This document shows positions 36,417 through 46,621 of a stretch of DNA of 64,000 nucleotides, in pieces. The notes under the pieces were generated by a model. It was given only the letters and a program-made list of their open reading frames with translations. It did no database searches and had not been told where the DNA came from. Made by a program: the position numbers and the translations under genes. The first letter of the stretch is position 1; each line of letters opens with the position of its first letter. This stretch comes from Candidatus Obscuribacterales bacterium (GTDB lineage Bacteria > Cyanobacteriota > Vampirovibrionia > Obscuribacterales > Obscuribacteraceae), in NCBI GenBank assembly GCA_019750335.1, contig JAIEOQ010000006.1, forward strand, positions 496,001-560,000. Direction: 5' to 3'.

Positions 36417-37001
36417 TTATTGAGTCGGCTTAGTTTCGTCGCTGTCGTCGTCATCGCTAACTGGTTGCGGCTTATCGGCATTTGGCATCTCTTCTTCAAG
36501 CAAAGCGTTCTTTTTATCCCAAGGAATGTCAGTAGTGACAAGCTTGAACAGAGATTTGCGGACTTTTTTCAAAAAAGGAAATTTATAACTGAAGGGCGGC
36601 GCATAAGTAATTGCCGGAGGGACATCGTTCCGCCCTAAAGTCAGTATTGCGTTCATAGCTGACGAGCCGGGCAATCCCATAAAGTCAGCCCCGGCCACCA
36701 TAAAAGCAAGCCCGAGCAGAAAAAAGACCGGGCTCCACAATAAATGAACCCAAGCAGCATGTCTGGTTCTGATTAATGATTTGCCATTATCCGGAGTAAA
36801 GCAAAAGAGCGGGGTGATAAAAGTAGTAAGTGGAGCAAAATACCAGCCGAATTGTTCGAGCCCTGCCCAGTAGTTCACTTTGCCAAAAATAGCTGCCTGG
36901 AAAAATTTATAGGCATAAATTGCACCGATGATAAAAACCACGGCCCCGCCGACCATTTGCAAGGCGGGGATAGCCTCTGGGGGTAAAAAAGATAAGTCCA
37001 T
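36417..37001 (-). CDS. Hypothetical membrane protein
   Basis: 194 residues with three hydrophobic segments (about residues 14-34, 50-66 and 84-105), then a cytoplasmic-looking tail ending in an acidic stretch (SDDDDSDETKPTQ). No motif recognised. It is divergent from aspS and is followed by rpsU on the same strand. Confidence 0.65.
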   Translation of the reverse strand: MDLSFLPPEAIPALQMVGGAVVFIIGAIYAYKFFQAAIFGKVNYWAGLEQFGWYFAPLTTFITPLFCFTPDNGKSLIRTRHAAWVHLLWSPVFFLLGLAFMVAGADFMGLPGSSAMNAILTLGRNDVPPAITYAPPFSYKFPFLKKVRKSLFKLVTTDIPWDKKNALLEEEMPNADKPQPVSDDDDSDETKPTQ

Positions 37002-37158
37002 GGCTGATAAAGATCCCTTGATTTTGGAGTTAGTAAAGTGAGCCAGGTATTTGACTACCTTCAGTTTACAACGGTTATGCCCAGGAAGGAGCTATAGGCT
37101 AACTGAGATAAAATAAGAGGCTCATTGCTTTAATTCTTCCCGATGTGAGGAGGAAGCG

Positions 37159-37179
37159 ATGTTCGGGAGTATTTTGTGA
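37159..37179 (+). promoter_or_regulatory. Six-codon leader frame overlapping the aspS start
   Basis: ATG TTC GGG AGT ATT TTG TGA, with a near-ideal GAGGAGGA ribosome binding site at 37147-37154. Its TGA overlaps the aspS GTG (37176) as GTGA, so the leader could deliver ribosomes to aspS by re-initiation. CTTCC at 37136-37140 can pair with GGAAG at 37152-37156 and could mask the site. Confidence 0.45.
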
Positions 37180-39005
37180 GCAAGGCAGCCTTAAGACGTA
37201 GTCATTATGCCGGTAAGTTAAGCCAGGCCGATCTAAACAAAGATGTTTGTTTGGCTGGTTGGGTCAATGTCCGGCGAGATTTAGGTGGATTGATCTTTAT
37301 TGAGCTGCGAGACCCGACAGGCAAAATCCAGCTGGTTGCCGATCCTAACCGTAATAAAGAAGTTCATGAGCGCTTCTCTGCTTTGCGTTCCGAATACGTG
37401 ATCATTATTACTGGCAAAATTACCGCTCGTCCTGACGGTCGTGAAAATGCTGAAAATCCAACTGGTGCCCTAGAGATTTATCCGGATCAAATCGAGCTGT
37501 TAAACACGGCAAAACCTTTGCCTTTTCAATTGGGAGAGGGAGCGAAAGTTGACGAATCTCTGCGTTTGAAACATCGTTATATTGATTTGCGCCGTCCGGA
37601 GATGAGCAAAAATCTGGTTTTACGCCATGATATTACGTTTGCAATCAGACAATATTTGAATGGTTGCGGGTTTATTGAAGTAGAAACACCGATTTTAACC
37701 AAAGCTACTCCGGAAGGAGCTCGGGACTTTTTAGTTCCTAGCCGGATGAATCCTGGTTTGTGCTATGCCCTGCCGCAATCACCGCAGCTCTTTAAGCAAA
37801 CCCTGATGATCAGCGGCGTTGACCGTTATTATCAAATCGCGCGTTGTTTCAGAGACGAAGATTTGCGCGCCGATCGTCAACCGGAATTCACTCAAGTTGA
37901 TATTGAGCTTTCGTTCACTGACGAAGAACAAGTGATGAGCGTGACCGAAGGCATGATTACAGCTGCTTTTAAGTGTGTGAATCTTGAGCTGAAGCCACCA
38001 TTCTTGCGCATGACTTATGACGAAGCAATGGATCGATTTGGCTCGGACAAGCCTGATACCAGATTCGGTCTGGAGTTGAAAGATTTAAGTGCTGTGGCAA
38101 AAAATTGTTCGATTAACATGTTCAAACAACCGGTTGAAGCAGGCGGGCAGCTTAAATCTCTATGTGTTGAAGGCGGCGGCAAATCGGTTTCACGCAAACA
38201 AATCGATTTATGGACTGCTTTTGCCAAAGAAAATGGGGCTAAAGGTTTAGCTTGGTTGGCTTTTGGCGCTGATGGAATGCGCAGTTCAGGTATTCATCAG
38301 CATTTGTCCGAGCCTGAGGTTGAGGAGATTAAGCGACTTTCCGGTGCTCGTGAAGGCGATATGCTTTTTATGATGGCCGATAAAGCCAAGCATGTAGCAA
38401 CAGTGCTTGGACGGTTGCGTTTGAAAATGGCTGAAGATCTGAGTTTAATCGACCAAACAAAACATAACTTACTTTGGTTGACCGACTTTCCGGCTTTTGA
38501 ATTTGATGAAACTGAAGGACGCATGGTAGCGGTCAATCATCCCTTTACCAGCCCGCGTCTTGAAGATGTACCGTTATTGGAAAGCAAGCCGGAAGCTTGC
38601 AAAGCCAGAGCTTACGACATCATTTATAACGGTGTGGAAATAGGCGGCGGTTCAATCAGAATTCATTCACGTGAACTGCAAGAAAAAGCATTCACGGCAA
38701 TTGGACTTGATGCTGAAAGTGCTCGTGAAAAATTCGGTTTCTTGCTTGATGCTTTAGAGTCTGGTGCCCCTCCTCATGGTGGCTTGGCTCTAGGCTTAGA
38801 TCGTTTGGTTATGCTTTTGGTGCAAGGCAAGTCGATTCGCGATGTGATTGCGTTTCCGAAAACTCAATCCGGGGCCTGCTTGATGACTAATGCACCATCG
38901 GCGGCATCAGCAGCGCAGTGGGAAGAGTTACATATTGAGTTTAAGAAGCCGGCAAAAGCAGGCTCAAACACTGAAATGGTTTCATCATCAGGAAAAAAAG
39001 AATGA
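37176..39005 (+). CDS. aspS: Aspartyl-tRNA synthetase
   Basis: 609 residues, the full bacterial length. It charges tRNA-Asp (or tRNA-Asp and tRNA-Asn in non-discriminating forms). The OB-fold anticodon domain ([21 protein letters not shown] split near residue 30), class II motif 2 ([22 protein letters not shown], residues ~213-235), the bacterial GAD insert (residues ~290-420) and motif 3 ([14 protein letters not shown]) are present. Start at GTG 37176 with GGGAG six bases upstream. Its stop overlaps the TPR lipoprotein start by four bases (ATGA). Confidence 0.97.
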   Translation: MSKAALRRSHYAGKLSQADLNKDVCLAGWVNVRRDLGGLIFIELRDPTGKIQLVADPNRNKEVHERFSALRSEYVIIITGKITARPDGRENAENPTGALEIYPDQIELLNTAKPLPFQLGEGAKVDESLRLKHRYIDLRRPEMSKNLVLRHDITFAIRQYLNGCGFIEVETPILTKATPEGARDFLVPSRMNPGLCYALPQSPQLFKQTLMISGVDRYYQIARCFRDEDLRADRQPEFTQVDIELSFTDEEQVMSVTEGMITAAFKCVNLELKPPFLRMTYDEAMDRFGSDKPDTRFGLELKDLSAVAKNCSINMFKQPVEAGGQLKSLCVEGGGKSVSRKQIDLWTAFAKENGAKGLAWLAFGADGMRSSGIHQHLSEPEVEEIKRLSGAREGDMLFMMADKAKHVATVLGRLRLKMAEDLSLIDQTKHNLLWLTDFPAFEFDETEGRMVAVNHPFTSPRLEDVPLLESKPEACKARAYDIIYNGVEIGGGSIRIHSRELQEKAFTAIGLDAESAREKFGFLLDALESGAPPHGGLALGLDRLVMLLVQGKSIRDVIAFPKTQSGACLMTNAPSAASAAQWEELHIEFKKPAKAGSNTEMVSSSGKKE

Positions 39006-39628
39006 CCGCAAAACAAATTTTGTTTGTGGCTTTGGCATCCTTATGCATATCGGCCTGCGGAAATATTCGAACTGCTGCCGATTGTCTTATTTCAGGCAAT
39101 GAGTATTTCGCTGCCAAAGATTATAAGCATGCTGAAATGGATTATCGCGAAGCGCTTAAGCGTGAGCCGGAAAGTTCAACAGCTCTAAATAATTTGGGCG
39201 TTGTGCTCAATGAATTAGGCAAATATGAGGAAGCAGCCTCAATATTAAAACAGGCTGTGGAGCGCGATGCTAAAAATCAAATCGCGCATTATACTTTGGC
39301 GCGAGCGCTCACCGAATTGAAGCAATACCCTGAGGCGATCGCCCAGGCGACTAAGGCTGTGGAGCTTGGACCGGAAGAGTTACCGGCGCACCGTACTTTA
39401 GCTCAAGCTTGTTTGGCTGGTGGTGAAACCGACCGGGCAATCGATGAGTTTCGTTATTTAGTTAAAGTTGATGCCGATGACGATCAGGCTCATAAAGGAT
39501 TGGGGCAAGCTCTTTTGCAAAAAGGTGATACTGAAGCCGCTCTTGTTGAGCTAAAACGTGCTTGCGAGTTGAAGCCGGATGACAAGGAATTGGCAAAACT
39601 ATACGCTGAAGCTTCGACCAAAAAATAA
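39002..39628 (+). CDS. TPR lipoprotein
   Basis: 208 residues. A signal ending in a lipobox (LCISAC) puts it in the membrane as a lipoprotein. Four to five TPR units follow ([21 protein letters not shown], then [20 protein letters not shown]). The ATG overlaps the aspS stop as ATGA, an unusual pairing of a translation enzyme with an envelope scaffold; it is probably a matter of transcription rather than function. Confidence 0.85.
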   Translation: MTAKQILFVALASLCISACGNIRTAADCLISGNEYFAAKDYKHAEMDYREALKREPESSTALNNLGVVLNELGKYEEAASILKQAVERDAKNQIAHYTLARALTELKQYPEAIAQATKAVELGPEELPAHRTLAQACLAGGETDRAIDEFRYLVKVDADDDQAHKGLGQALLQKGDTEAALVELKRACELKPDDKELAKLYAEASTKK

Positions 39629-39694
39629 CATCCTCTTGAATTGAACTGTTTGTCTTCCTTTGTCGTATTGATTTGTAGGAAGATGAGGTTTTCT

Positions 39695-41236
39695 ATGTTT
39701 AGCAGAGTTGGTTCCGGTGCTGTAACCGGCGTGGATGCTTACGGTATTGAAGTGGAAGTCGACTGCTGTGGCGGCATGGGCCAAATAAGTATTGTCGGGC
39801 TGCCGGACACGGCTGTTAAAGAATCGCAAGAAAGAGTAAGGGCGGCAATTCGTGCTTGTCAATTTATTATGCCTCCAGGCAAAAAGTGGGTTGTTAATCT
39901 GGCGCCGGCAGATACGCGCAAAGAAGGACCCTCTCTTGATTTACCGATTGCCATTGGTGTTTTAGCGGCAACCGGCTATGTTGATGCTGAACGTTTAGCT
40001 CAATTTTGGATGATGGGTGAGTTAGGACTTGATGGCTCAGTTCGCGGGGTCAGCGGTATTTTGCCAGTAGCGATGACCTGTATGCAAGCTGGCATAAAAA
40101 ATCTGATTGTGCCGGAAGCTAATGCGGCAGAAGCAGCTTTGGTAGAGGGGTTGAATGTTTTTGCTGTCACTCATTTGAAACAAGTGCTCAGTATTCTTGA
40201 AAGTGAAAAAGCCTTTTATCCTGTGCATTCGGATGCCAGACAAAGATTTATACGTTCAAGTCAGAGCAACGCCGTTCCGGATTTTTCTGATGTTAAAGGA
40301 CAAGGGCATGGCAAGCGCGCCTTGATGATTGCGGCTGCCGGACGTCATAACATTATTATGGTCGGTCCGCCCGGAGCGGGGAAATCCATGTTAGCCAGAA
40401 GGCTTCTTGGAATTATGCCTTGTTTGGAATTTGAAGAAGCACTTGAACTGACCAAGCTTTATAGTGTTGCCGGTCTGTTGGTCGAAAAAGGTGATGTGAT
40501 GATGTCCAGACCTTTTCGCGCTCCTCACCATTCAGCTTCTTTATCCGGCTTAGTCGGCGGCGGCTCTGTACCCAGACCTGGTGAAGTTTCACTCAGCCAT
40601 CTTGGCGTTTTGTTTTTAGATGAAGTAATTGAATTTCCGCGACGGCATTTGGAGGCTTTGCGCCAGCCTCTGGAAAATCGCACTGTGACCATCAGTCGGG
40701 CGCACAATGCTTTTACTTATCCGGCAGCTTTTCTTTTAGTTGCCGCTTGCAATCCTTGTCCTTGCGGTTATCGCGGCGATCCGGCTAAATATTGCGCTTG
40801 CAGTTCGTATCAAGCCGAGCGCTATTGGTCTAAGTTGTCCGGACCGATTCTGGATCGTATAGATATCCATATTGAAATTGGGCGTTTGAACGAAGTGGAG
40901 TTGGCTTCAGAGGGCGGCGAAGAGTCATCAGAGGATATGCGTTTGAAAGTTATGCGGGCGGTGGAAAGACAAAAATCACGTTTTGCCGAGGGCAAATTTG
41001 TTTTTAACGGACAACTTAATCAAAAAGAGTTACGTCGCTTTTGTCAAATTGGCGAGCTAGCAAGGGAGCTTTTAGCGCGAGCAGTTAATCAGCTGGGCTT
41101 ATCGGCCAGAGCTTATGATCGTGTATTACGTTTGGCTCGCACTATCGCTGATCTGGAAGCGGAAGAGCATATCCAGCCGCAGCATGTAGCTGAAGCTATC
41201 CGTTATCGAAATTTACGTTACGGCTTATCGGCCTGA
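39695..41236 (+). CDS. comM: YifB/ComM-type Mg-chelatase-like AAA+ ATPase
   Basis: 513 residues from ATG 39695 (MFSRVGSGAV, the usual family start; an ATG at 39683 would add four residues). Domain order is normal: an N-terminal Lon-like fold (EVDCCGGMGQISIVGLPD), a AAA+ core with Walker A (VGPPGAGKSM), the FRAPHHSAS segment, Walker B (GVLFLDEV), and a zinc-binding CNPCPCGYRGDPAKYCAC block, then the C-terminal Mg-chelatase lid. ComM is a DNA helicase for branch migration in natural transformation. It converges on the pseudokinase with a 12-base overlap. Confidence 0.95.
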   Translation: MFSRVGSGAVTGVDAYGIEVEVDCCGGMGQISIVGLPDTAVKESQERVRAAIRACQFIMPPGKKWVVNLAPADTRKEGPSLDLPIAIGVLAATGYVDAERLAQFWMMGELGLDGSVRGVSGILPVAMTCMQAGIKNLIVPEANAAEAALVEGLNVFAVTHLKQVLSILESEKAFYPVHSDARQRFIRSSQSNAVPDFSDVKGQGHGKRALMIAAAGRHNIIMVGPPGAGKSMLARRLLGIMPCLEFEEALELTKLYSVAGLLVEKGDVMMSRPFRAPHHSASLSGLVGGGSVPRPGEVSLSHLGVLFLDEVIEFPRRHLEALRQPLENRTVTISRAHNAFTYPAAFLLVAACNPCPCGYRGDPAKYCACSSYQAERYWSKLSGPILDRIDIHIEIGRLNEVELASEGGEESSEDMRLKVMRAVERQKSRFAEGKFVFNGQLNQKELRRFCQIGELARELLARAVNQLGLSARAYDRVLRLARTIADLEAEEHIQPQHVAEAIRYRNLRYGLSA

Positions 41237-42541
41237 AAGTAGCTCTTTAATTCGCTGCTCTACCTGGTCGGCTTCGGTATATTTTGTTTCGGCGGTATAG
41301 ATATCCTGAAGCTTACGCAAATTAATCAGCAAGCGGCGATCGCCGTCGGCAAAAGACTCGGCTAATCTCAAAGCTTTTTCGTAATTAATTTCAGCTTGCT
41401 TAAAATCACCATGTTCAAAAGCTTTTTGTCCGTTGGTATCAAGTTCTTGCCATAGTGCTTCGGCATTGGTTGGTGAGCGTGATTGGAGTTGTTGTTTCTG
41501 TCTGGCTAAATCAATTGTGAAAAGAGCAGAGACGGATAAAACTAATGCACCGACAATAATTGGGAGCAAGAGTTTCATTTTTCCGGCCATACTGATTAAA
41601 GATGAGGATTGTCCCGCTGTTTTGGTTGTCGATGTTGGTGCTGGAGCAGTAATCATGTCTATGGTTTTAATTGTCGAAAGAAGGTGGTTTAAGTCATCTT
41701 TTAAATCAGTAAAAGTTTGTTGTCGTTGACTAGCGCTTTTACGCAAAGTTTTTAGGACCAACAAATCAAGCTCCAAAGGGAAATTAAGATCGTTGCGAGC
41801 CATGCGCAAGGGGCGCGGTTCTTCATTAAGATGCATTTTGACTATTTCGTATGGCTGTTTGTGCAGAAATGGTGGCAATCCGGTTAAGGCTTCGTACATA
41901 ATGCAACCCATGGCATAAATATCGGAACGCTCGTCGGTATGAGTGTGACTGCACTGCTCAGGACTCAAATACATGGTGGCGATGCGCAGAGCATTCTCAT
42001 CGGCAGTCTTAAACTGTTCGAGATCAAAATCATTGTTCAATAGTGGCTTATCCAAGCCATATTCGATTAGTGTGGCTGCTCCGTCTTCCTGAATGATTAT
42101 GTCGTTGGGTTTGAGACTGAGATGAGTCAGTCCGGCGGCGTGTAATGTTTCCAATGACTGGCAAATGTTGACAAAGATAGACAACGCTTTTTCCAGCTCC
42201 AGTCGTCCTTGTCTGTTGAGAAGTTGATAAAGACTTTTGCCGGCAACAAACTCGGTAACTACAAAAGGTTCGTTAGTCTCGCTGACACCAAATTCCAGAA
42301 TTGGCGATAAATTCGGACCGGTTACTTTGGCTTTTTTTGCCGCTGTTTTTTTGAAATTCTCAAGATTAAAGGAGAGTCCTGGTACTCGAATTAAAAGCAG
42401 CCTGATGGTCACCGGTTTATTGTCTTTAGTGGATAAAGCTTTGAAAAGCAAACTCAAAGAAGCCGAATCAAGGATTTCCTCGACTCGGTAATGGTCGGCA
42501 AACAGGTCGCCTGGTTTAAGATCGTTGGCTTTATTGGCCAT
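41225..42541 (-). CDS. Membrane pseudokinase with TPR-like extracytoplasmic domain
   Basis: 438 residues. Residues 1-270 follow the Ser/Thr kinase fold (a MYLSPEQ activation end, then DIYAMGCIMYEALTGLPPF), but key residues are missing: the glycine loop reads ILDSASLSLL, the VAIK lysine is Arg (VTIRL, ~45), HRDLKPxN reads HLSLKPND (~141) and DFG reads EYG (~160). A membrane helix (~325-345) is followed by a ~90-residue TPR-like domain (GQKAFEHGDFKQAEINYEKAL). It should bind substrate proteins or nucleotide without phosphotransfer. It converges on comM. Confidence 0.85.
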   Translation of the reverse strand: MANKANDLKPGDLFADHYRVEEILDSASLSLLFKALSTKDNKPVTIRLLLIRVPGLSFNLENFKKTAAKKAKVTGPNLSPILEFGVSETNEPFVVTEFVAGKSLYQLLNRQGRLELEKALSIFVNICQSLETLHAAGLTHLSLKPNDIIIQEDGAATLIEYGLDKPLLNNDFDLEQFKTADENALRIATMYLSPEQCSHTHTDERSDIYAMGCIMYEALTGLPPFLHKQPYEIVKMHLNEEPRPLRMARNDLNFPLELDLLVLKTLRKSASQRQQTFTDLKDDLNHLLSTIKTIDMITAPAPTSTTKTAGQSSSLISMAGKMKLLLPIIVGALVLSVSALFTIDLARQKQQLQSRSPTNAEALWQELDTNGQKAFEHGDFKQAEINYEKALRLAESFADGDRRLLINLRKLQDIYTAETKYTEADQVEQRIKELLSGR

Positions 42542-42593
42542 AAGTTACGCTGCCGTAGTCTTTATAAGACATGTTCCCGGCAAGCTCGCTTTG

Positions 42594-43961
42594 CTACCGT
42601 TTTGTACAGACAAAAAATTCATTATGCAGCTGGCGTACTGCTTGATCCGCCTGAGCCGTGGATACGACCAAGCTTAAGTTTATATCCGAAGCGCCGCCGG
42701 AAATCATCAGCACGTTAATGTCGTCCAGGGCTTTAAAAATGCGGCCGGCGATGCCGCTTTTCTCTCTGAACTGTCTGCCGACGACTGAAACAATGGCTAC
42801 ATCTTTATGAATTACCACTTCGGCATAATTGGCCAGATCCATATGTAATTCATCTAGTTGTTCGCAATTGTCGATGGTCAAAGCAATTGAGACTTCGGAG
42901 GTGGAAATTAAGTCCACCGGGACTCGATAACGATTGAAAATTTCAAATACTTTTGCTAAATAACCGTGACTCATGAGCATGTTGGGAGAGCTCAAATAAA
43001 TAGCCGTAATATTCTTTTTGGCGGCGACGGCACGCACTTGTTCGTTGCATTGAACGTGGCTTTTAATCAGGGTCCCAGGGCTTAGTGGGTTGAGAGTGTT
43101 TAAAATGCGGACGGGAATATCTTTTTCTACGGCCGGACGAATCGTCATCGGGTGAAGAACTTTAGCGCCGAAATAGGCCAGCTCCGAAGCTTCTTGAAAA
43201 GAAACTTCCGGCAATACTAACGCTTCTTTAACAACACGCGGATCGGCGGACATCATACCGTCGACGTCAGTCCAGATCTGGATCTCTTCGGCGTCAATAG
43301 CCACTCCGATGATTGAAGCGCTGTAGTCGGAGCCGCCTCGGCCAAGGGTAGTAGTGATACCGTCTGTGGTTCGGCCAATGAAGCCTTGCGTGAAAACAAC
43401 TTTGTTTTGCTCGAGCTGGGGGCTTAGGTGCCGACTTGCTTCCGGATAAAGCTTATTCCAAAGAGGCTTGGCGCTGCCGAAGTTGTCGTCAGTGATTATG
43501 AACTCGCGAGCATCCAGCCAGCAATTGGGCAGACCCTGTTTGCTTGCCAGCTCGGCAACTAGACGCGATGAAAGTTGTTCGCCCATGCCGGAGATGGCAT
43601 CTAGAGAGCGTTTGGAAAGCTCACCAAGATAGGAAACACCTTTATATAAGATGCGCAATTCTTCAAGCTTTTCGCTTATATCTTTAGCTAGTCTGTCAGT
43701 GACTTGACCGCTGCCGAATAGTTCAAGGGCGGCATCGTGATGCTTCTTTTCCGCTTCGTCGATGCTGGATAAGGCCTTTGTCAGGTCTCGCTTAACGGCA
43801 GCAACAGCTCCGGCAATCAGAAGATTGGTGATTCCGGACATGGCTGATAAAACTACAACCGGCTTTTTGCCGGCTTTATGTGCTGTTGAAACCAAATCGA
43901 CGACTTGTTTCATCCGTGCGGCGCTGCCGACGGATGTGCCGCCAAATTTCATGACGATCAT
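42594..43961 (-). CDS. lysC: Aspartate kinase
   Basis: 455 residues. It makes aspartyl phosphate, the entry to lysine, threonine, methionine and diaminopimelate. The KFGGTSVGS motif at the start, GRGGSDYSAS (near ~215) and two C-terminal ACT domains (ITAIYLSSPNMLM; VAIVSVVGRQF) are present, so feedback control by an end product is likely. The length and two ACT units match the monofunctional LysC type. AAGGGGA precedes the ATG. It follows murA by 37 bases, both serving wall precursor supply. Confidence 0.95.
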   Translation of the reverse strand: MIVMKFGGTSVGSAARMKQVVDLVSTAHKAGKKPVVVLSAMSGITNLLIAGAVAAVKRDLTKALSSIDEAEKKHHDAALELFGSGQVTDRLAKDISEKLEELRILYKGVSYLGELSKRSLDAISGMGEQLSSRLVAELASKQGLPNCWLDAREFIITDDNFGSAKPLWNKLYPEASRHLSPQLEQNKVVFTQGFIGRTTDGITTTLGRGGSDYSASIIGVAIDAEEIQIWTDVDGMMSADPRVVKEALVLPEVSFQEASELAYFGAKVLHPMTIRPAVEKDIPVRILNTLNPLSPGTLIKSHVQCNEQVRAVAAKKNITAIYLSSPNMLMSHGYLAKVFEIFNRYRVPVDLISTSEVSIALTIDNCEQLDELHMDLANYAEVVIHKDVAIVSVVGRQFREKSGIAGRIFKALDDINVLMISGGASDINLSLVVSTAQADQAVRQLHNEFFVCTKR

Positions 43962-43998
43962 GAGGATCCCCTTAGCTTACACCTTGCGGTAGCTTAGT

Positions 43999-45312
43999 TT
44001 ATCTTCTCCAAACGCTTGCGCCAAGCCCTCTGAGCTTTTCTTCGAAACGTTCGTAACCTCTATCCAAATGACTCAAACCGCTGACTTCGGTAACCCCTTC
44101 GGCACCAAGGCCGGCAATTACTAAAGCTGCCGCTGCGCGCAGATCCGGCGACTTAACTTCGGCGCCGAGCATGCGCGGCACACCTTTAATTACGGCAGAG
44201 TTACCTTTGACGGCGATATCGGCGCCCATGCGGCGCAACTCCCCGACTTGCATAAATCGATTTTCGTAAATTGTTTCTGAAAGGATAGAAGTACCGTCAG
44301 CTATAGCAAGTACGGCCATAACCGGCGATTGCATGTCGGTTGGAAAAGCCGGATAAGGAAGAGTGGTTACTTCGGTCGGCTTAGGACGGCCAACCATCTT
44401 GACCTTAATCGTGTCCGGAGCGTAAATGGAAACTTCGGCACCCATCTCTTGCATTTTGCTGATCAGGGAATAGACGTGGTGCGGATTGACTTTCTCGATT
44501 ACGACTTCGCCGCCGGTTACCATGCAACCAAGCATGAAAGTGCCGGCTTCCAGACGATCAGGAATGATGTCGAAAGTAGCGCCGTGCAGGTCATCAATTC
44601 CGACACCATTGATCGTGATTTGATAAGTGCCAGCTCCGTAAACTTTACCGCCAATAGCGTTGATGAAATCAGCCAAATTGACGATTTCCGGGTCTTGGGC
44701 GGCGTTCTCGATGATTGTTTGTCCTTCGGACAATACTGCAGCCATCATGATATTTTCGGTGGCGCCGTTGGAAGGACGATCAAGATAAATGCGGGCGCCG
44801 GTAAGTTTTTCGGCTTGAGCATAAACATAACCATGTTCGACTTTGACGTCACAGCCTAGCGCTTTCAGTCCACGCTCGTGCAGGTCGATGCGACGTTCGC
44901 CGATGGCACAGCCGCCCGGCAAAGAGACTTTAGCTTGACGGAAGCGAGAGACAAGCGGACCGAGAACGACAAAGGAGGCTCTTAGCTGGCTGACTAGCTC
45001 ATAGGGGGCTTCAAACTCATTGACGTCACGCGAATCGATAATTACTTCGCCATTTCCGACGGTGACTTTAGCGCCTAGTTGACGGAGAACAGCAGCCATC
45101 ATCTCTACATCGGTAAGATTCGGCACGTTTCTTAGGACGCAAGTTTCTTTGGTAAGAAGGGCTGCAGCCATAATCTTAAGCACGGCATTTTTAGCGCCGA
45201 AAATATTGACCGACCCAAACAGCTCTTTGCCGCCTTGGATAATGATCTTTGGTTCGGCTTCTCCGTCGTTATTTCGTTTCGGAGGATCCAATCTCGTCGC
45301 TTGTGTTGTCAT
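43999..45312 (-). CDS. murA: UDP-N-acetylglucosamine 1-carboxyvinyltransferase
   Basis: 437 residues. First committed step of peptidoglycan synthesis, moving enolpyruvate from PEP to UDP-GlcNAc. The GAKNAVLKIMAAALL start, the catalytic cysteine in PGGCAIGERRIDLH (near ~135; the target of fosfomycin) and the RLEAGTFMLG and TDMQSPVMA segments are present. The usual GARPVDLH reads GERRIDLH here. Length normal. Read with lysC on the minus strand. Confidence 0.96.
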   Translation of the reverse strand: MTTQATRLDPPKRNNDGEAEPKIIIQGGKELFGSVNIFGAKNAVLKIMAAALLTKETCVLRNVPNLTDVEMMAAVLRQLGAKVTVGNGEVIIDSRDVNEFEAPYELVSQLRASFVVLGPLVSRFRQAKVSLPGGCAIGERRIDLHERGLKALGCDVKVEHGYVYAQAEKLTGARIYLDRPSNGATENIMMAAVLSEGQTIIENAAQDPEIVNLADFINAIGGKVYGAGTYQITINGVGIDDLHGATFDIIPDRLEAGTFMLGCMVTGGEVVIEKVNPHHVYSLISKMQEMGAEVSIYAPDTIKVKMVGRPKPTEVTTLPYPAFPTDMQSPVMAVLAIADGTSILSETIYENRFMQVGELRRMGADIAVKGNSAVIKGVPRMLGAEVKSPDLRAAAALVIAGLGAEGVTEVSGLSHLDRGYERFEEKLRGLGASVWRR

Positions 45313-45587
45313 GCCGGTCTCCGAAATAGCCCTTACCCATCATGAAATAGTTTACACGGGGAAAGTAAACCCAGTGTTAAGCGGGAGCTAATTTATCTGC
45401 AGAATATACATTTTATGCATTATCAGGCGCTCGGGGCGCTTTTCCGGGCAGACGATTTAATTCATGCTTGAACACATCTGGCTTCGGGGCTAGGTTTAGA
45501 TGAAAAAGGCTAAAGCAAGAATGCTAAACTTAGTCAGTTAAAGCTTGTTGTCAAGCGGCTTTTCTATTACAAAATATTGGTGTTCTA

Positions 45588-45980
45588 GTGCGCTTTTCAT
45601 TTTTTATCCAGCTCTTGTTTTTGGCCAGTTTGCTTACTTCGTGCTCTATGGGCGAAGAGATGAAGCGAATTGAAGCCGCCAAACAAGCTAGCAAGCTGCG
45701 AGCAGCTTCTCGTTCGACCAACTTAACCGGCGAGCAGCTCTTCATTCGTACTTGTAATACCTGCCATCCTGGCGGCAAAGAAGGGATGGGGCCACGTTTG
45801 GACAAGCTCAGCGTTAACTTCATCACCGATGATTCGCTTAAAGCCTTTATTCGTCATGGCCGCGGCATGATGCCGGCCCAACCGCCTGAAGTATTGAATG
45901 AAGAAGAGATGAATAACTTGATTGCTTATTTACGCGAGCTGAGCGTGCAGCTCAATGAAGATGAGGCAAACAAGCATTAG
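45588..45980 (+). CDS. Lipoprotein c-type cytochrome
   Basis: 130 residues. A signal with lipobox LLTSC and a single haem site CNTCH (near ~56), with an axial Met in GRGMMPAQPP, makes it a class I cytochrome c tethered to the membrane. The architecture (short cyt c of the c6/c-553 type with a lipoprotein anchor) suits electron delivery to a terminal oxidase or other periplasmic reductase; no oxidase gene is in the window. The start is GTG 45588. Its stop converges on the next gene with a four-base overlap. Confidence 0.9.
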   Translation: MRFSFFIQLLFLASLLTSCSMGEEMKRIEAAKQASKLRAASRSTNLTGEQLFIRTCNTCHPGGKEGMGPRLDKLSVNFITDDSLKAFIRHGRGMMPAQPPEVLNEEEMNNLIAYLRELSVQLNEDEANKH

Positions 45981-46579
45981 CTTATGAGCATGCGGATGAT
46001 CCAAAAAATAACCATACCTAAAAGCACATAGCCGAAAAGTCTGGTTGGCCAGGCTGGATTGGCCAGGAATACCGGTTCGACCAGGCTGTATTTTAGGATG
46101 CTGTCTGAAATGCGATCGCGGTCGGCTAAATAAACTGTATGCATAAATAGCGGTCTGATACTTTTCGGCTTATTCGGCAAACGATAAAGAATGAGAATTA
46201 AGTCCGGGCTGACATACATCCGGACGATTTGAGTCCAATTCACTGTTTTTCGTTGAGTCCAGAACAGTGCGCCTTGATATTTAATTCCATGCTTGCTTAT
46301 CTGCAAATTGGATGGGCTGATATAAGGTCGGGCCCCAATCAGTAAAGCTAATAAAGCGATAGTTATATAAATGCCTTCGGCGTCAATTAAAGCTTGGGGG
46401 CTGCCGGCAGCGACTAAGGGACCCCAGCAAAACTTGGCCAATCCTGCGTAGGCAGCAGCAATGATGATGCAAAAAATCAGCTCGACTGGTTCGCGGGCCT
46501 CTAAAAAATTATCTTGATGATCGTCTTTTTCAACGATGGCATCAGTTGTTTGCTTCTTATTATCCGCTTCTTCGTTCAT
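45977..46579 (-). CDS. Membrane protein with PH-like domain
   Basis: 200 residues with membrane helices at about 33-53, 66-84 and 178-198. Between the second and third is a beta-rich segment (LQISKHGIKYQGALFW, then RKTVNWTQIVRMY and LILILYRL) that looks like a bacterial PH domain; this is an inference. It follows herA by 42 bases on the same strand and may be part of that operon. Confidence 0.65.
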   Translation of the reverse strand: MNEEADNKKQTTDAIVEKDDHQDNFLEAREPVELIFCIIIAAAYAGLAKFCWGPLVAAGSPQALIDAEGIYITIALLALLIGARPYISPSNLQISKHGIKYQGALFWTQRKTVNWTQIVRMYVSPDLILILYRLPNKPKSIRPLFMHTVYLADRDRISDSILKYSLVEPVFLANPAWPTRLFGYVLLGMVIFWIIRMLIS

Positions 46580-46621
46580 GACCCTACCACAATAGCTAAG
46601 GAACCGTTCACTGGCAAGGGG

